A stretch of 64,000 nucleotides of DNA. Source: WHSW01 sp963759295 (GTDB taxonomy: Bacteria; Actinomycetota; Thermoleophilia; Solirubrobacterales; 70-9). The stretch is from positions 248,001 through 312,000 of the forward strand of contig CAVWYT010000011.1 of NCBI GenBank assembly GCA_963759295.1, read 5' to 3'. Of the stretch, positions 39,593 through 47,786 are shown piece by piece. The first letter of the stretch is position 1. Every line of letters starts with the position of its first letter. Position numbers and translations under genes: made by a program. The notes beneath the pieces are model-generated. The model had not been told where the DNA came from. It was given only the letters and a program-made list of their open reading frames with translations, and did not search any database.

Positions 39593-41545
39593 GTGCCCTC
39601 CGGCAAGCGCCTCTCGATCGCGCAGGTGTCGCCCCACCCCTGGGGAGCCGACCGCGACGTAAACGATTTCATCGCCCGCGTCTCGACCGAGCTCGCCGAG
39701 CGAGGGCACAGGGTGCTGATCGCTGCCCCGTCGGAGTCGCGCGGTCAGGTTCGCGGATCGCGGCGGGCGATCGCCGCTGCGGCCGGGGCACCCTCGGCAC
39801 TCTTCGACGGCGCCCGGACGGGCGTTCGCGCGCTGGGCGACCACGGCCCGCCGGTGCTGGCGCTGGGGACGGGCATCCCGATGCCTCGCGGCCCCCGCCC
39901 GAGGGCCGCGCACCTGCCGCTCGACGTCAGTCGCGCGCTCGAGGCCCTGCTCGGCGGCGTCGACTTCGACGCCGTCCACGTGCACGACCCGTTCGCGCCC
40001 AGCGCCGCCTCGGCCGCGCTCCGCCACTCGCGGTCGCTCAACGTCGGCAGCTTCCACGAGCCGAGCGAGCGCATCCTCTCGACCCAGGTCGTCCGGCCGC
40101 TGGTCGAGATCTTCCTCGGCCGACTGGATGCCCGGACAACCAGCTGTGGCGCGACCGAGGAGCTGATGGAGCGCTTCTTCCCCGGTACCTACGAGCGGGT
40201 GGCGCCCGGCGCCGACTTCGAGCCGCGGCCGTGGTGGCCGCAGTTTGCGGAGGCCGGACCGGGCGAGCGCCGGCGCCGGATCGCCTTCTGCCTCGAGGAG
40301 GAGCGCGGCGCGCTGCGCTTGTTCTTGCGCGCGATCCGCCGGCTCGACCAGGCCGCGGGGTGGGAGGCGGCAATCTGGGTCGGCGACGCCGCCGAGCTGC
40401 GCATCTCCCAGCGGCTCCGCGGGCGGGTCCGGGTGGTGACGGCCCGCGAGGCCGAGCCGGAGGCCGTGATCGCTGCCGCGGACGTGGTCGTCGCCGCGTC
40501 GGGCGGGCCACGTCCCGCCCCCGGCCTGGTGCGCAGCGCGCTCGCCGCGGGCTCGGTACCGGTCTGCTCGCGGATCCCCCTGTACGCGGAGCTGACCCGC
40601 GACGGCGAGCTCGGCCTGCTGTTCCAGCCGGGCGACGCGATCACGCTCGCGGGGCAGCTCGACCGCCTGGTCACCAGCCCGCAGCTGTGCCAGGAGCTGA
40701 CCCGAAAGGGGCGCGGCGCTGTTCGCGACTGGGGCGCCGTCACCGACCAGGTCGAGGCGATCTACCGCCGCATAAGCGCGCGCCGCCACGATCCCCGGGG
40801 CAACCCGGAGGCGCGCCGCAGGATCGGCCGGCGCCCGCGAATCCACGTCGACCTCCACATGCACACGGACCACTCCTCCGACTGCGCCACCCCGGTCGAG
40901 ACGCTGCTCGCGACCGCTCGGGAGGTCGGGCTCGGCGCGATCGCGATCACCGACCACAACGAGATCTCGGGAGCGCTCGAGGCGGCGAAGCGCGCCGACG
41001 ACTTCGGCGTCAAGGTCATCGTCGCCGAGGAGGTCAAGACCGCCGAGCAGGGCGAGGTGATCGGGTTGTTCCTCTCGGAGCGGATCGATCGCGGGATGAC
41101 GATGGCCGAGACGATCGCCGAGATCCGGCGCCAGCGCGGGCTCGTCTACGTGCCACACCCGTTCGACCGTCTGCACTCCGTTCCCGACTACGAGCACCTG
41201 CTCGAGATCGTCGAGGAGATCGACATCCTCGAGGTCTTCAACCCTCGCGTCGCGCTCACCGCCTTCAACGAGGAGGCCGAGCGCTTCGCGGCCAAGTACC
41301 GGATCGTCCCCGGCGCCGGCTCCGACAGTCACGTCGCCCAGGGCCTCGGCAGCGTGATGATCCGGGTCCACGACTTCGACGGACCCGAGGAGTTCGTGGA
41401 GGCGATGCGCGACGCCGACATCGTCCGCAAGCACAAGAACCTCGTTTACGTGCAGGCGCTGAAGTGGCTTCAGACCGGAGGTGGCCGGGGCGGCAAGCGC
41501 CGTCGAGGTGGCCATCCGGCGGCCCGAGCCGCGGGCAAGGGTTGA
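39593..41545 (+). CDS. GT4-like domain fused to PHP-domain phosphoesterase
   Basis: 650 aa from a GTG at 39593. Residues about 5-390 have a GT-B glycosyltransferase layout (LSIAQVSPHPWGADRDVNDF; ARVSTELAERGHRVLIAAP; GLLFQPGDAITLAGQL). The E-x7-E motif is absent: the region reads RPAPGLVRSALAAGSVPVC, without either Glu. Residues about 416-640 are a PHP domain with an apparently complete metal site: HVDLHMHTDHS, ITDHNEIS, EEVKTAEQGEVIGLF, HPFDR and GAGSDSHV. The PHP part should hydrolyse a phosphoester; the GT part may only bind. It lies after ino1 and is coupled to the next gene (TGATG). A mycothiol or phosphatidylinositol role is a guess. Confidence 0.82.
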   Translation: MPSGKRLSIAQVSPHPWGADRDVNDFIARVSTELAERGHRVLIAAPSESRGQVRGSRRAIAAAAGAPSALFDGARTGVRALGDHGPPVLALGTGIPMPRGPRPRAAHLPLDVSRALEALLGGVDFDAVHVHDPFAPSAASAALRHSRSLNVGSFHEPSERILSTQVVRPLVEIFLGRLDARTTSCGATEELMERFFPGTYERVAPGADFEPRPWWPQFAEAGPGERRRRIAFCLEEERGALRLFLRAIRRLDQAAGWEAAIWVGDAAELRISQRLRGRVRVVTAREAEPEAVIAAADVVVAASGGPRPAPGLVRSALAAGSVPVCSRIPLYAELTRDGELGLLFQPGDAITLAGQLDRLVTSPQLCQELTRKGRGAVRDWGAVTDQVEAIYRRISARRHDPRGNPEARRRIGRRPRIHVDLHMHTDHSSDCATPVETLLATAREVGLGAIAITDHNEISGALEAAKRADDFGVKVIVAEEVKTAEQGEVIGLFLSERIDRGMTMAETIAEIRRQRGLVYVPHPFDRLHSVPDYEHLLEIVEEIDILEVFNPRVALTAFNEEAERFAAKYRIVPGAGSDSHVAQGLGSVMIRVHDFDGPEEFVEAMRDADIVRKHKNLVYVQALKWLQTGGGRGGKRRRGGHPAARAAGKG

Positions 41546-42234
41546 TGCAGGCGCGGCGCCACAAAGGAGGCGAGGGCGAGCCGTCAAAGAGTGCCGCGAG
41601 CTCGCCGAGCGGGCCGGGAGCTATGCGCGTGCAGACCACCGATGACGAGATCCGCGAGAAGTACCTGGAGCGCGCGATCCGCGAGCTCAACCAGCTGACC
41701 CACCGGCTCCAGGAGTGCTCGCACTGCCCGCGCGGAAATCTGATGCCGGTTCTCGGCTCCGGGCACCCGCAGGCCGACGTGATGCTGGTGAAGCTCGCGC
41801 CCACCGCCGCGGAGGTCGAGGAGGGCGTCGCGTTCTACGGCCGCTCGGGCAACGCCCTGATGAAGAGCTTCAAGCGGCTCGGCATCGATCCGCTGACCGT
41901 CTACGGGACCCTGCTGGTCAAGTGCCCGGTCTCCGACGCCGACCTCGCGGCGGGGGAGTGCATCGAGCGGATCGTGGAGGAGATCGCGATCGTGCAGCCC
42001 CGCTGCATCGTCGTCATGGGTGGCCGGGCGCTGGAGACGATCAACGACGTCGGCGTGCCGATGGCGCGCAGGCTCGAGCCGGCGCTGGGCGAGATCCAGA
42101 AGCTGACGCCGACGATCGACGTGCTCTACGTGCCCGACATCGACGACTCGCTCGACGCCGAGGGCTCGAAACGCGAGTTCTGGGCCGCGTTCCGGACGCT
42201 CGGCGACTGGTACGCCGAGCTGCCGCCGTACTGA
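41545..42234 (+). CDS. Uracil-DNA glycosylase superfamily protein, divergent
   Basis: 229 aa from the ATG at 41545, overlapping the previous stop by one base. The start of the conserved part has an iron-sulfur-type CSHCPRG, then VMLVKLAPTAAEVEEGVAFY and GRSGNALMKSF, which align with the family-4 motif region GEAPG...GRPFVGRAG. KCPVSDADLAAGEC supplies two more Cys and IVVMGGRALE matches the central strand. The first motif lacks the catalytic acidic Glu/Asp, and the C-terminal His motif is replaced by YVPDIDDS. Uracil excision is therefore doubtful. An alternative start at MRVQTTDDE removes the polar first 25 residues. Confidence 0.78.
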   Translation: MQARRHKGGEGEPSKSAASSPSGPGAMRVQTTDDEIREKYLERAIRELNQLTHRLQECSHCPRGNLMPVLGSGHPQADVMLVKLAPTAAEVEEGVAFYGRSGNALMKSFKRLGIDPLTVYGTLLVKCPVSDADLAAGECIERIVEEIAIVQPRCIVVMGGRALETINDVGVPMARRLEPALGEIQKLTPTIDVLYVPDIDDSLDAEGSKREFWAAFRTLGDWYAELPPY

Positions 42235-42249
42235 CCCGGCGACGGATCG

Positions 42250-42441
42250 CTACTCGAGCCCGGCCGGACCCTCGCTCGGGTCCTCGACGGAGGGCTCCTG
42301 CTCGGTGGCGCAGATCGTGCACAGCACGGGCGAGTCTTCGCGCTCCAGCGCGAGGCTCTTCTCGGCGTCGGTGAGCGTGGCGCCACAGCTCTCGCAGCGC
42401 TCGGGCAGGTCGTCGATGGTGCGTTCTTCGAGATCGGGCAT
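42250..42441 (-). CDS. Small zinc-ribbon protein
   Basis: 63 aa, ATG at 42441. Two C-x2-C knuckles (RCESCGATLTD and VLCTICATEQ) are spaced about 22 residues apart, as in a zinc ribbon, in an otherwise acidic protein. TAGATT six nt before the ATG gives a promoter for a leaderless mRNA. It converges with the uracil-glycosylase-like gene and follows the frameshifted glycoside hydrolase gene on the same strand. Role unknown; a DksA-like or regulatory function cannot be claimed. Confidence 0.75.
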   Translation of the reverse strand: MPDLEERTIDDLPERCESCGATLTDAEKSLALEREDSPVLCTICATEQEPSVEDPSEGPAGLE

Positions 42442-42447
42442 GGGCCG

Positions 42448-42453
42448 AATCTA
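42448..42453 (-). promoter_or_regulatory. Probable -10 element (TAGATT) for the zinc-ribbon gene
   Basis: TAGATT ends six nt before the ATG at 42441. It sits just past the stop codon (42456-42454) of the glycoside hydrolase reading frame. Confidence 0.45.
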
Positions 42454-43945
42454 TTACCCGTCCGGGTTCACCGTCAGTCCGACGCGCGCGGCACCCGCAC
42501 GGCGACGCAGTTCGAGCACCCGAGCGCCCGGGTCGGAGACCACCGTGGCGCCCGTCGCCTGGGTCGTGTAGCCGTGCGGGTACTGGACCCGAGGCAAGAA
42601 GACCTCGGTCAGCCGCCGTCGCACGAGGCGCCGCCCGGCCGGTGCCTCGGTGGAGTAGCGGAGCGTGAACTCGCCCGTCGCCGGGTCGAAGCCGTAATCG
42701 GTCGGCGTGCCGGCGACGGCGCGCGGATACGGGCGCGCGAGCGTCGCCAGCTTCCGCCGGTTGACGTTCGCCCCGCGCGGCGGCTTGCGCGCGTTCGAGC
42801 ACGAGCGCCTGCTCGGCACCCGGGCCGGAGGTCGTGGGATCGTCGCAACCGCAGTAGTGCCAGTACTGCCAGGAGACCATGTGCTCGTCGGCGAGCCTGA
42901 CGATCCGCTCGATCGCCTCGAGGTCGTTGGTGGCGCCGAACTCGGTCAAGAACGGGACGTCCCCCGTCTCGCTCGACTGCTTGTCGGCGTTCGCGAACAC
43001 CATCTCCTCGAGCGGCTCGCAAGCCGGGCCGGAGCCGGGGCCGCCGAACGAAGCCGGGAGGCAGTAGTTGTGAAACGAGAACCCGGCGCGGGCGTCGCCA
43101 GTGTCGCCGTGCAGCGTGTCGGCGCCGAAATCGAAGGTGACGGCGGGCTCGTAGAAGACGAGCGTCCTCGGGTCGACCCGACGGATCGCCTCGATCACGC
43201 GATCGCTGAACGGGGTCAGCTTGGCGAGGTCGAAGGTCGCGCAGCCGGCGGGGTTGGCGCAGGCGTCCGTCTCGAACGCGCTCCCGGGCCAGGGCTCATT
43301 GAGGATGTCGTATCCGGCCACGTACGGCCGTCCGCGAAATCGCGCCGCGACGTGGCGCCAGGCGGCCGCGTAGAGATCCTGCAAGCCGACTGCCTCGGCG
43401 GGGGCATTCGCCCAGAAGTTGTCGAAGGCGCGGTTGAGGCCTGCGTTGACCAGGTAGTTGCCGGGGAAGCCGACCTGCGGCTCAGACGGAAGCCCGTCGT
43501 CGAGGACCTGCCAGTCCGGCCAACCCTCGCCCTGGAAGCGCTCGTTGTAGAGGTCCTGGTGGAAGTCGAGCAGGGTGAAGATTCGCTGGCGTGCGAGCAG
43601 CCTCTCGGTTGAGTCGAGGCTGCGGAGATAGCCGCGCCGATAGCGCATCGGCCCCGCGGCGCTTGGCGGCTTCGGCTCGAGCCCCTTGTAGATCACGCCG
43701 AGGCGAACGGTGTTGAAGCCGTTGCGGCGCAAGAACCGAGCGTCGTCAGCCCCGAATCCGGCGTCCTCGGGCCGGTAGGAGCCGACTTTGGAGACCATGT
43801 TGATGCCGTGCAGGATCACAACCCGCCCCCGCGCGTCGGTGAACCAGTGACCGTGGTGCGCCAGCGGGGGCTGCGGTGCGGCCCGCGCGGCGGCCGCGCC
43901 GGCGAGCGCCGCGAGCAAGCAGATCAGCGCGCTGCGTCGCAGCAT
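42454..43945 (-). pseudogene. Secreted family-5 glycoside hydrolase, frameshifted
   Basis: The first reading frame (ATG 43945) has a signal peptide (RRSALICLLAALAGAAAARA) and a GH5 catalytic domain resembling endoglycoceramidase. Visible parts are FTDARGRVVILHGIN at the start, GYDILNEPWPG with the acid/base Glu near residue 215, and PFLTEFGATNDLEA with the nucleophile near 338. After EQALVL (about 42794-42800) homology continues in another frame as NARKPPRGANVNRRKLATLA to the stop at 42454. That segment includes the GH5 C-terminal beta domain (YGFDPATGEFTLRYST). One extra or two missing bases explain it. It may be a true lesion or a sequencing error; both halves keep normal codon usage. TAGGCT lies 4 nt upstream of the ATG. 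Confidence 0.82.
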
Positions 43946-43952
43946 CGCGAGC

Positions 43953-44732
43953 CTAGGGCGCGGCGGCCTCGGCGACGACGGTCATCGCCTCCAGCGTGGC
44001 GCTCGCGAGACCGCGGACTACGATGACGTCGAGCGCCTCGTAGGCCGCTAGCGCGCGCCGCGCCCGATCGCGGTCGGCCGCGGCGACACCGACCGTCCCC
44101 TCGGGCTCCGCCAGCCGCGCGAAGTGGTTGCGATAGCCGTCGTGGAGGTTGCGATAGAACGACTCCTCCTTTGCCAGCCGCTCGGCGGCATCGTCTCCGA
44201 CCGCGGTGCGCACGTACCCGAACACCGGCGGCGCATCGCGCGCGCCGTCACGGGCGCCCGAATCGACGTTCCGCCGCGCGCCGGCCGCGTACTCCGGCGT
44301 CATCCAGTTGAAGAACGCTCCGTCGTACTCGGAGCCGGCCAGCCGGCACATCTTCGGGCCCATCGCGGCGAGCACGAGTCGGACGCCGGGCAGCGCGGCC
44401 CGCAGCTCAGGCAAGGCCTCGCGCATCCTGGTCAGCGGACGCTCGGAGAACCCGGCACCGACGCCGAGCCAGAGGCGGCCCGGGTCCAAGCCGACCCGGT
44501 CGACGTGGGCGGCGATCTCCCCCGGCGCGTGTCGGTCGAGCGCCATCACTGCGACGCCCAGCTCGAGCTTCGGCGCGGAGCCGGCGAACGCCGAAAGCGT
44601 CTCCAGGCCGAGCGCCCCGGGATGATCGTTCGCCCACATCGAGTCGTAGCCGAGCTCCTGGCATCGCGCCGCGAGCGGCGCGGCGACCGCTGGGTCCAGG
44701 CCCGCGGCGACTCCGAAGCCGCGCGCGCTCAT
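43953..44732 (-). CDS. Luciferase-like (F420-type) oxidoreductase
   Basis: 259 aa, shorter than the 330-aa family norm. The sequence has the LLM features LGYDSMWANDHPGALGLETLSAF, KLELGVAVMALDRHAPGEIA and GRLWLGVGAGFS. Proteins of this fold in actinobacteria usually use F420 or flavin for hydride transfer. The substrate is unknown. It is in the same direction as the methyltransferase upstream (36-bp gap) and the hydrolase downstream (7-bp gap), so a loose operon is possible. No strong SD precedes the ATG. Confidence 0.85.
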   Translation of the reverse strand: MSARGFGVAAGLDPAVAAPLAARCQELGYDSMWANDHPGALGLETLSAFAGSAPKLELGVAVMALDRHAPGEIAAHVDRVGLDPGRLWLGVGAGFSERPLTRMREALPELRAALPGVRLVLAAMGPKMCRLAGSEYDGAFFNWMTPEYAAGARRNVDSGARDGARDAPPVFGYVRTAVGDDAAERLAKEESFYRNLHDGYRNHFARLAEPEGTVGVAAADRDRARRALAAYEALDVIVVRGLASATLEAMTVVAEAAAP

Positions 44733-44768
44733 CGGAGACCCCTGGGACGAACGGCGAACGGCAAGCGG

Positions 44769-46100
44769 CTACCCCTTCTCGATCACCGCGACGCACTCGA
44801 CGTGCGGCGTCTGCGGGAACATGTCCACCGGCTGCACGCGGCGCAGCGTATATCCGGCCTCGACCATCTGCGCCGCGTTCGGCGCCAGCGTCGTCGGGTT
44901 GCAGGAGACGTAGACGATCCGCTTCGCTTCGCACTCGAGCAGCCGCCGGACGATCTTGCTGGTAAGGCCCGCCCGGGGCGGATCGACGACGACGACGTCG
45001 GGCCGTCCGGCCTCCTCGATCAGCGGAGTGATCCCGAGCCGCGCGTCGGCGCAGACGAAGCGGGCGTTGTCGATCCCGTTGATCGCCGCGTTCTGCTCGG
45101 CGTCGGCGACCGCCGCGGCGACGCTATCGACGCCCCAGACCTCGGCGGCGCCACCAGCGAGCGAGAGCCCGATCGTGCCGATGCCGCAGAACAGGTCGTA
45201 GACACGCTCGCTGCCCGTCAGCCCGGCGGCGTCCGCGGCGAGCGCGTAGAGACGCTCGGCCATCTCGGTGTTGGTCTGCAAGAACGCGGTGTGCGAGACG
45301 CGGAACTGCAGTCCGGAGACCCTCTCGGTGAGGTGCTCGGCCCCAAGGACGCCGGTCGGGCCATCGGTCCCGCCTCCGGGTCCCTCGATCACCGTGTGCA
45401 GGTCAACCGGGGGACGCGGGATCTCGGCCGCCGAGGTCACGAGCCGGGTCTGAAGCTGGCCGGTGCGCCGCCCCTCGCGGACGACGAGATTGCGCAGCAC
45501 GCCGGCCTGCGCCTGGCTGTCGTACGGCGCGATCGCTTCGCGGCGGGCCCAGGCGCGGATCTCGTTTCGCGCCTCGTTGTTGCGCTCGGAGGCGAGCATG
45601 CAGTCGTCGACGTCGACCACCTCGGCCCAGCTTCCGCGGCGATGGAAGCCGAGCATGGTCTCGCCGCTGCGCGCGCCGAACGAGTACTCGAGCTTGTTGC
45701 GGTAGCGCCAGATCTCGGCCGCCGGCTCGATCGGCGACAGCTCGAAGCCCTCGAGACGTCCGAGGCGCCGCAGCGCGTCGGCGACCTGGCCGGCCTTTTC
45801 GGCGAGCTGGCGCTCGTAGGCCATTCCCTGCCATGGAGCCCCCGGGCAGGGCTCGCCGTCGTGCAGGCAGCGGTCGGCGATCCGCTCGCTGCTCGGGCTC
45901 AGCAGCTCGAGGGTCTTCGCCTCCGCGTAATCGCGCTTGGCGCGCACCAGCCGGGCGCGGACGCGGTCGCCGGGCAGCGCTCCGCTGACGAAGACGACGT
46001 AGCCGTCGGCGCGCGCGACGCCGCGCCCGCCCTGGGCGAGGGAGTCGATCTCGAGCTCGAGCTCCTGGCCCTGGCGCGGGCGGGTGCCGGTCGGCTGCAT
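44769..46100 (-). CDS. RlmD/RumA-type RNA (uracil-5-)-methyltransferase
   Basis: 443 aa. It has an N-terminal TRAM domain (ELELEIDSLAQGGRGVARAD) and then a central region with Cys residues that could hold the 4Fe-4S cluster (CLHDGEPCPG, DDCMLASER). The SAM domain follows (VYDLFCGIGTIGLSLAGGA), then DPPRAGLTSKIV and the catalytic Cys in YVSCNPTTLAPN near residue 400. It methylates a uridine in 23S rRNA or tRNA using SAM. Which site cannot be told from sequence. GGAG lies near the ATG at 46100. Confidence 0.93.
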   Translation of the reverse strand: MQPTGTRPRQGQELELEIDSLAQGGRGVARADGYVVFVSGALPGDRVRARLVRAKRDYAEAKTLELLSPSSERIADRCLHDGEPCPGAPWQGMAYERQLAEKAGQVADALRRLGRLEGFELSPIEPAAEIWRYRNKLEYSFGARSGETMLGFHRRGSWAEVVDVDDCMLASERNNEARNEIRAWARREAIAPYDSQAQAGVLRNLVVREGRRTGQLQTRLVTSAAEIPRPPVDLHTVIEGPGGGTDGPTGVLGAEHLTERVSGLQFRVSHTAFLQTNTEMAERLYALAADAAGLTGSERVYDLFCGIGTIGLSLAGGAAEVWGVDSVAAAVADAEQNAAINGIDNARFVCADARLGITPLIEEAGRPDVVVVDPPRAGLTSKIVRRLLECEAKRIVYVSCNPTTLAPNAAQMVEAGYTLRRVQPVDMFPQTPHVECVAVIEKG

Positions 46101-46177
46101 GCTCCTATCGTTGCAGCGCAGCGACTCGCGCCGTGCGCGGCTCGGCGACCGGATCGGCGAGGGCGCGCGGCCGGGCG

Positions 46178-46882
46178 CTACCTGGTGAGCTGCTTGTCGA
46201 TCGCGTCGAGGATGCCCTTGCGAGCCTTGCCGCGCTTCTCCTGCGTGCGGACTTTGCGCAGGTCGGCCCGATTCAGGTCCTTGAGCCTCGCCTTGATCTG
46301 CGTTGCGGTGAGCTGCTCGTAGGCGCTGATCGGCGAGCCGCCGACGCGGGCACGGCGGCGCAGCTTGTCCATCTCGCCGAGCGGACGGTCGGCGGCATCG
46401 CGAGCTGCGCGCCCGACGCGATCGGCGGCTCGGGTCGCCTGCTTGCGGGTGCTCGTCGTGCGCGACTCGACCTCTTTGCGGGCCTGCTCGAGCAGGCGTT
46501 CGAGCTCGCGGAGGAGGTCATCGGTGGCCTTGCGGCCCTTGGAGACGAGGTTGGTGACGAGCTCGTTCGCGTCGCTGCGGGTCATCCGCCCGCGCTCGAC
46601 CGCGTCGTCCACGGTTTCCTGAAGGCGGTCGCGCGAGAGGGTTACGTTCGATTCCAGCGCGGTGCGGCTGCGTTCGAGCGCTTCACGGAACGCCTGCACG
46701 CTCTTGTCCGAGCGACCGGCGGACGCCCGGGTGCGCGAGGCGCTCGACACCCGGCGACGCGGAGCGCTCGACGCCGCGGTGGTCCGCTTGGCCTTCGCCC
46801 TCGTGGTCGGGCGCCCGCCGGCGCGCCCCCTCGACCCGCTGGATCCACCTGTTGACTTCGAGCCTCCGGACCTGGTCGCCAT
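46178..46882 (-). CDS. Basic coiled-coil protein, nucleoid- or phasin-like
   Basis: 234 aa. The first 60 residues are Ser/Arg/Lys/Ala-rich and disordered (TRSGGSKSTGGSSGSRGRAG), like histone H1-type tails. Residues about 62-165 form a long amphipathic helix region (AFREALERSRTALESNVTLS, ELERLLEQARKEVESRTTST). The C-terminal 60 residues have a compact LEAP-like segment with LTATQIKARLKDLNRADLRK. GAGGAGGAG precedes the ATG. I do not recognise a named family; DNA or granule binding is only suggested by composition. Confidence 0.75.
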   Translation of the reverse strand: MATRSGGSKSTGGSSGSRGRAGGRPTTRAKAKRTTAASSAPRRRVSSASRTRASAGRSDKSVQAFREALERSRTALESNVTLSRDRLQETVDDAVERGRMTRSDANELVTNLVSKGRKATDDLLRELERLLEQARKEVESRTTSTRKQATRAADRVGRAARDAADRPLGEMDKLRRRARVGGSPISAYEQLTATQIKARLKDLNRADLRKVRTQEKRGKARKGILDAIDKQLTR

Positions 46883-46913
46883 CTCTCCTCCTCGGTTGAC
46901 TCACCTGACTATT

Positions 46914-47762
46914 TCATCCCGCAGCGGGCTGTGGGGAAACTTCCGATTCAAACGCGGCTTCGACGGGCGCGTGGTCGGAGAGCCGCAGCGTCAGATCGCC
47001 GGCCGGCAGCTCACGGCGCTCGGGCTCCCAGACGGCCGGACCCACGATCGCCTGCATGTCGCGTGCGAGCAGGTGGTCGAGCACGTCCGGGCCGGTCGGT
47101 GCGCGCAGCCCGAAGCGCCGCTCGAGCTCCCGGTAGGCGCGGGTGTCGCGCGGGCGCAGGTTGAGGTCGCCGCCGAGCAGCAACGGCCGCCCCGCGGCCC
47201 ACGCGGTGGCACGCTCCGCGGCCGTGACCAGCTCGGCCTCGGCGAGCTCGCGTCGCTTCGCGCCGGCGCTCAGGTGCAGATTGGCGACGCAGACCTGATC
47301 ACCGCCGGAACCCGCGATTGCCGTGAACGCCATCACCCTGCGCTCTGGCCGCGGGCCGGGGCGCAGCTCGAGCTTCCGACGCTCGACGATCCCGGCGCCG
47401 CGAACGAGCGTCAGGTTGGAGCCGCCCTCGTTGGAGGCGATCAGGTCGGGGTTGAGGCGCGCGAGCAGCGAGCGCAGGGCCGTCAGCGAGTTGCGCGAGG
47501 TGAGCACGCCATGCGCCTCCGCCTCGCAGCGGTCGGCGAGCGGTCGCCACCAACGCGGCGGGCACTCCTGAAGCAGGGCCAGGTTCCAATCGGCGCCCGC
47601 GAGCACCACCGCGAACTCGCCGAGCAGCTCGCGATTGAGCTGAACGTGCGTGGCGTTTCGCGCAGTGACCCGCAGCAGGCGTGATCGCCAGCCGAACAGC
47701 GCCGGGTCGGGCGGGAAGTCGCGGCCGTGGAACAGGTTCCAACTCAGCGCCCGAATGGTCAC
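46914..47762 (-). CDS. Endonuclease/exonuclease/phosphatase-family protein
   Basis: 282 aa from a GTG at 47762. The EEP fold motifs are IRALSWNLFHGRD at the N terminus, LLQECPPRWWRPL with the metal-binding Glu, VCVANLHLSAGAKRRELAE, LLLGGDLNLRPRD and LRLSDHAPVEAAF at the end. The set of catalytic residues (N, E, D/N, D-H) is intact, so a metal-dependent phosphodiesterase or nuclease is likely; the substrate is open. GATACT six nt before the GTG suggests a leaderless promoter, divergent from argF with only 22 bp between the two starts. Confidence 0.88.
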   Translation of the reverse strand: MTIRALSWNLFHGRDFPPDPALFGWRSRLLRVTARNATHVQLNRELLGEFAVVLAGADWNLALLQECPPRWWRPLADRCEAEAHGVLTSRNSLTALRSLLARLNPDLIASNEGGSNLTLVRGAGIVERRKLELRPGPRPERRVMAFTAIAGSGGDQVCVANLHLSAGAKRRELAEAELVTAAERATAWAAGRPLLLGGDLNLRPRDTRAYRELERRFGLRAPTGPDVLDHLLARDMQAIVGPAVWEPERRELPAGDLTLRLSDHAPVEAAFESEVSPQPAAG

Positions 47763-47768
47763 CGCCGA

Positions 47769-47786
47769 AGTATCGCGACGTAGAAT
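47769..47786. promoter_or_regulatory. Divergent -10 elements for the EEP gene and argF
   Basis: On the minus strand GATACT (47774-47769) is six nt from the EEP GTG. On the plus strand TAGAAT (47781-47786) overlaps the argF ATG and lies seven nt before an in-frame TTG at 47794. Confidence 0.4.

Noticed and set aside
43953..44732. Complete-length F420 oxidoreductase assignment
   Set aside because: At 259 aa the protein is short for the family and no F420-binding residues can be pinned down, so only a luciferase-like fold is claimed.
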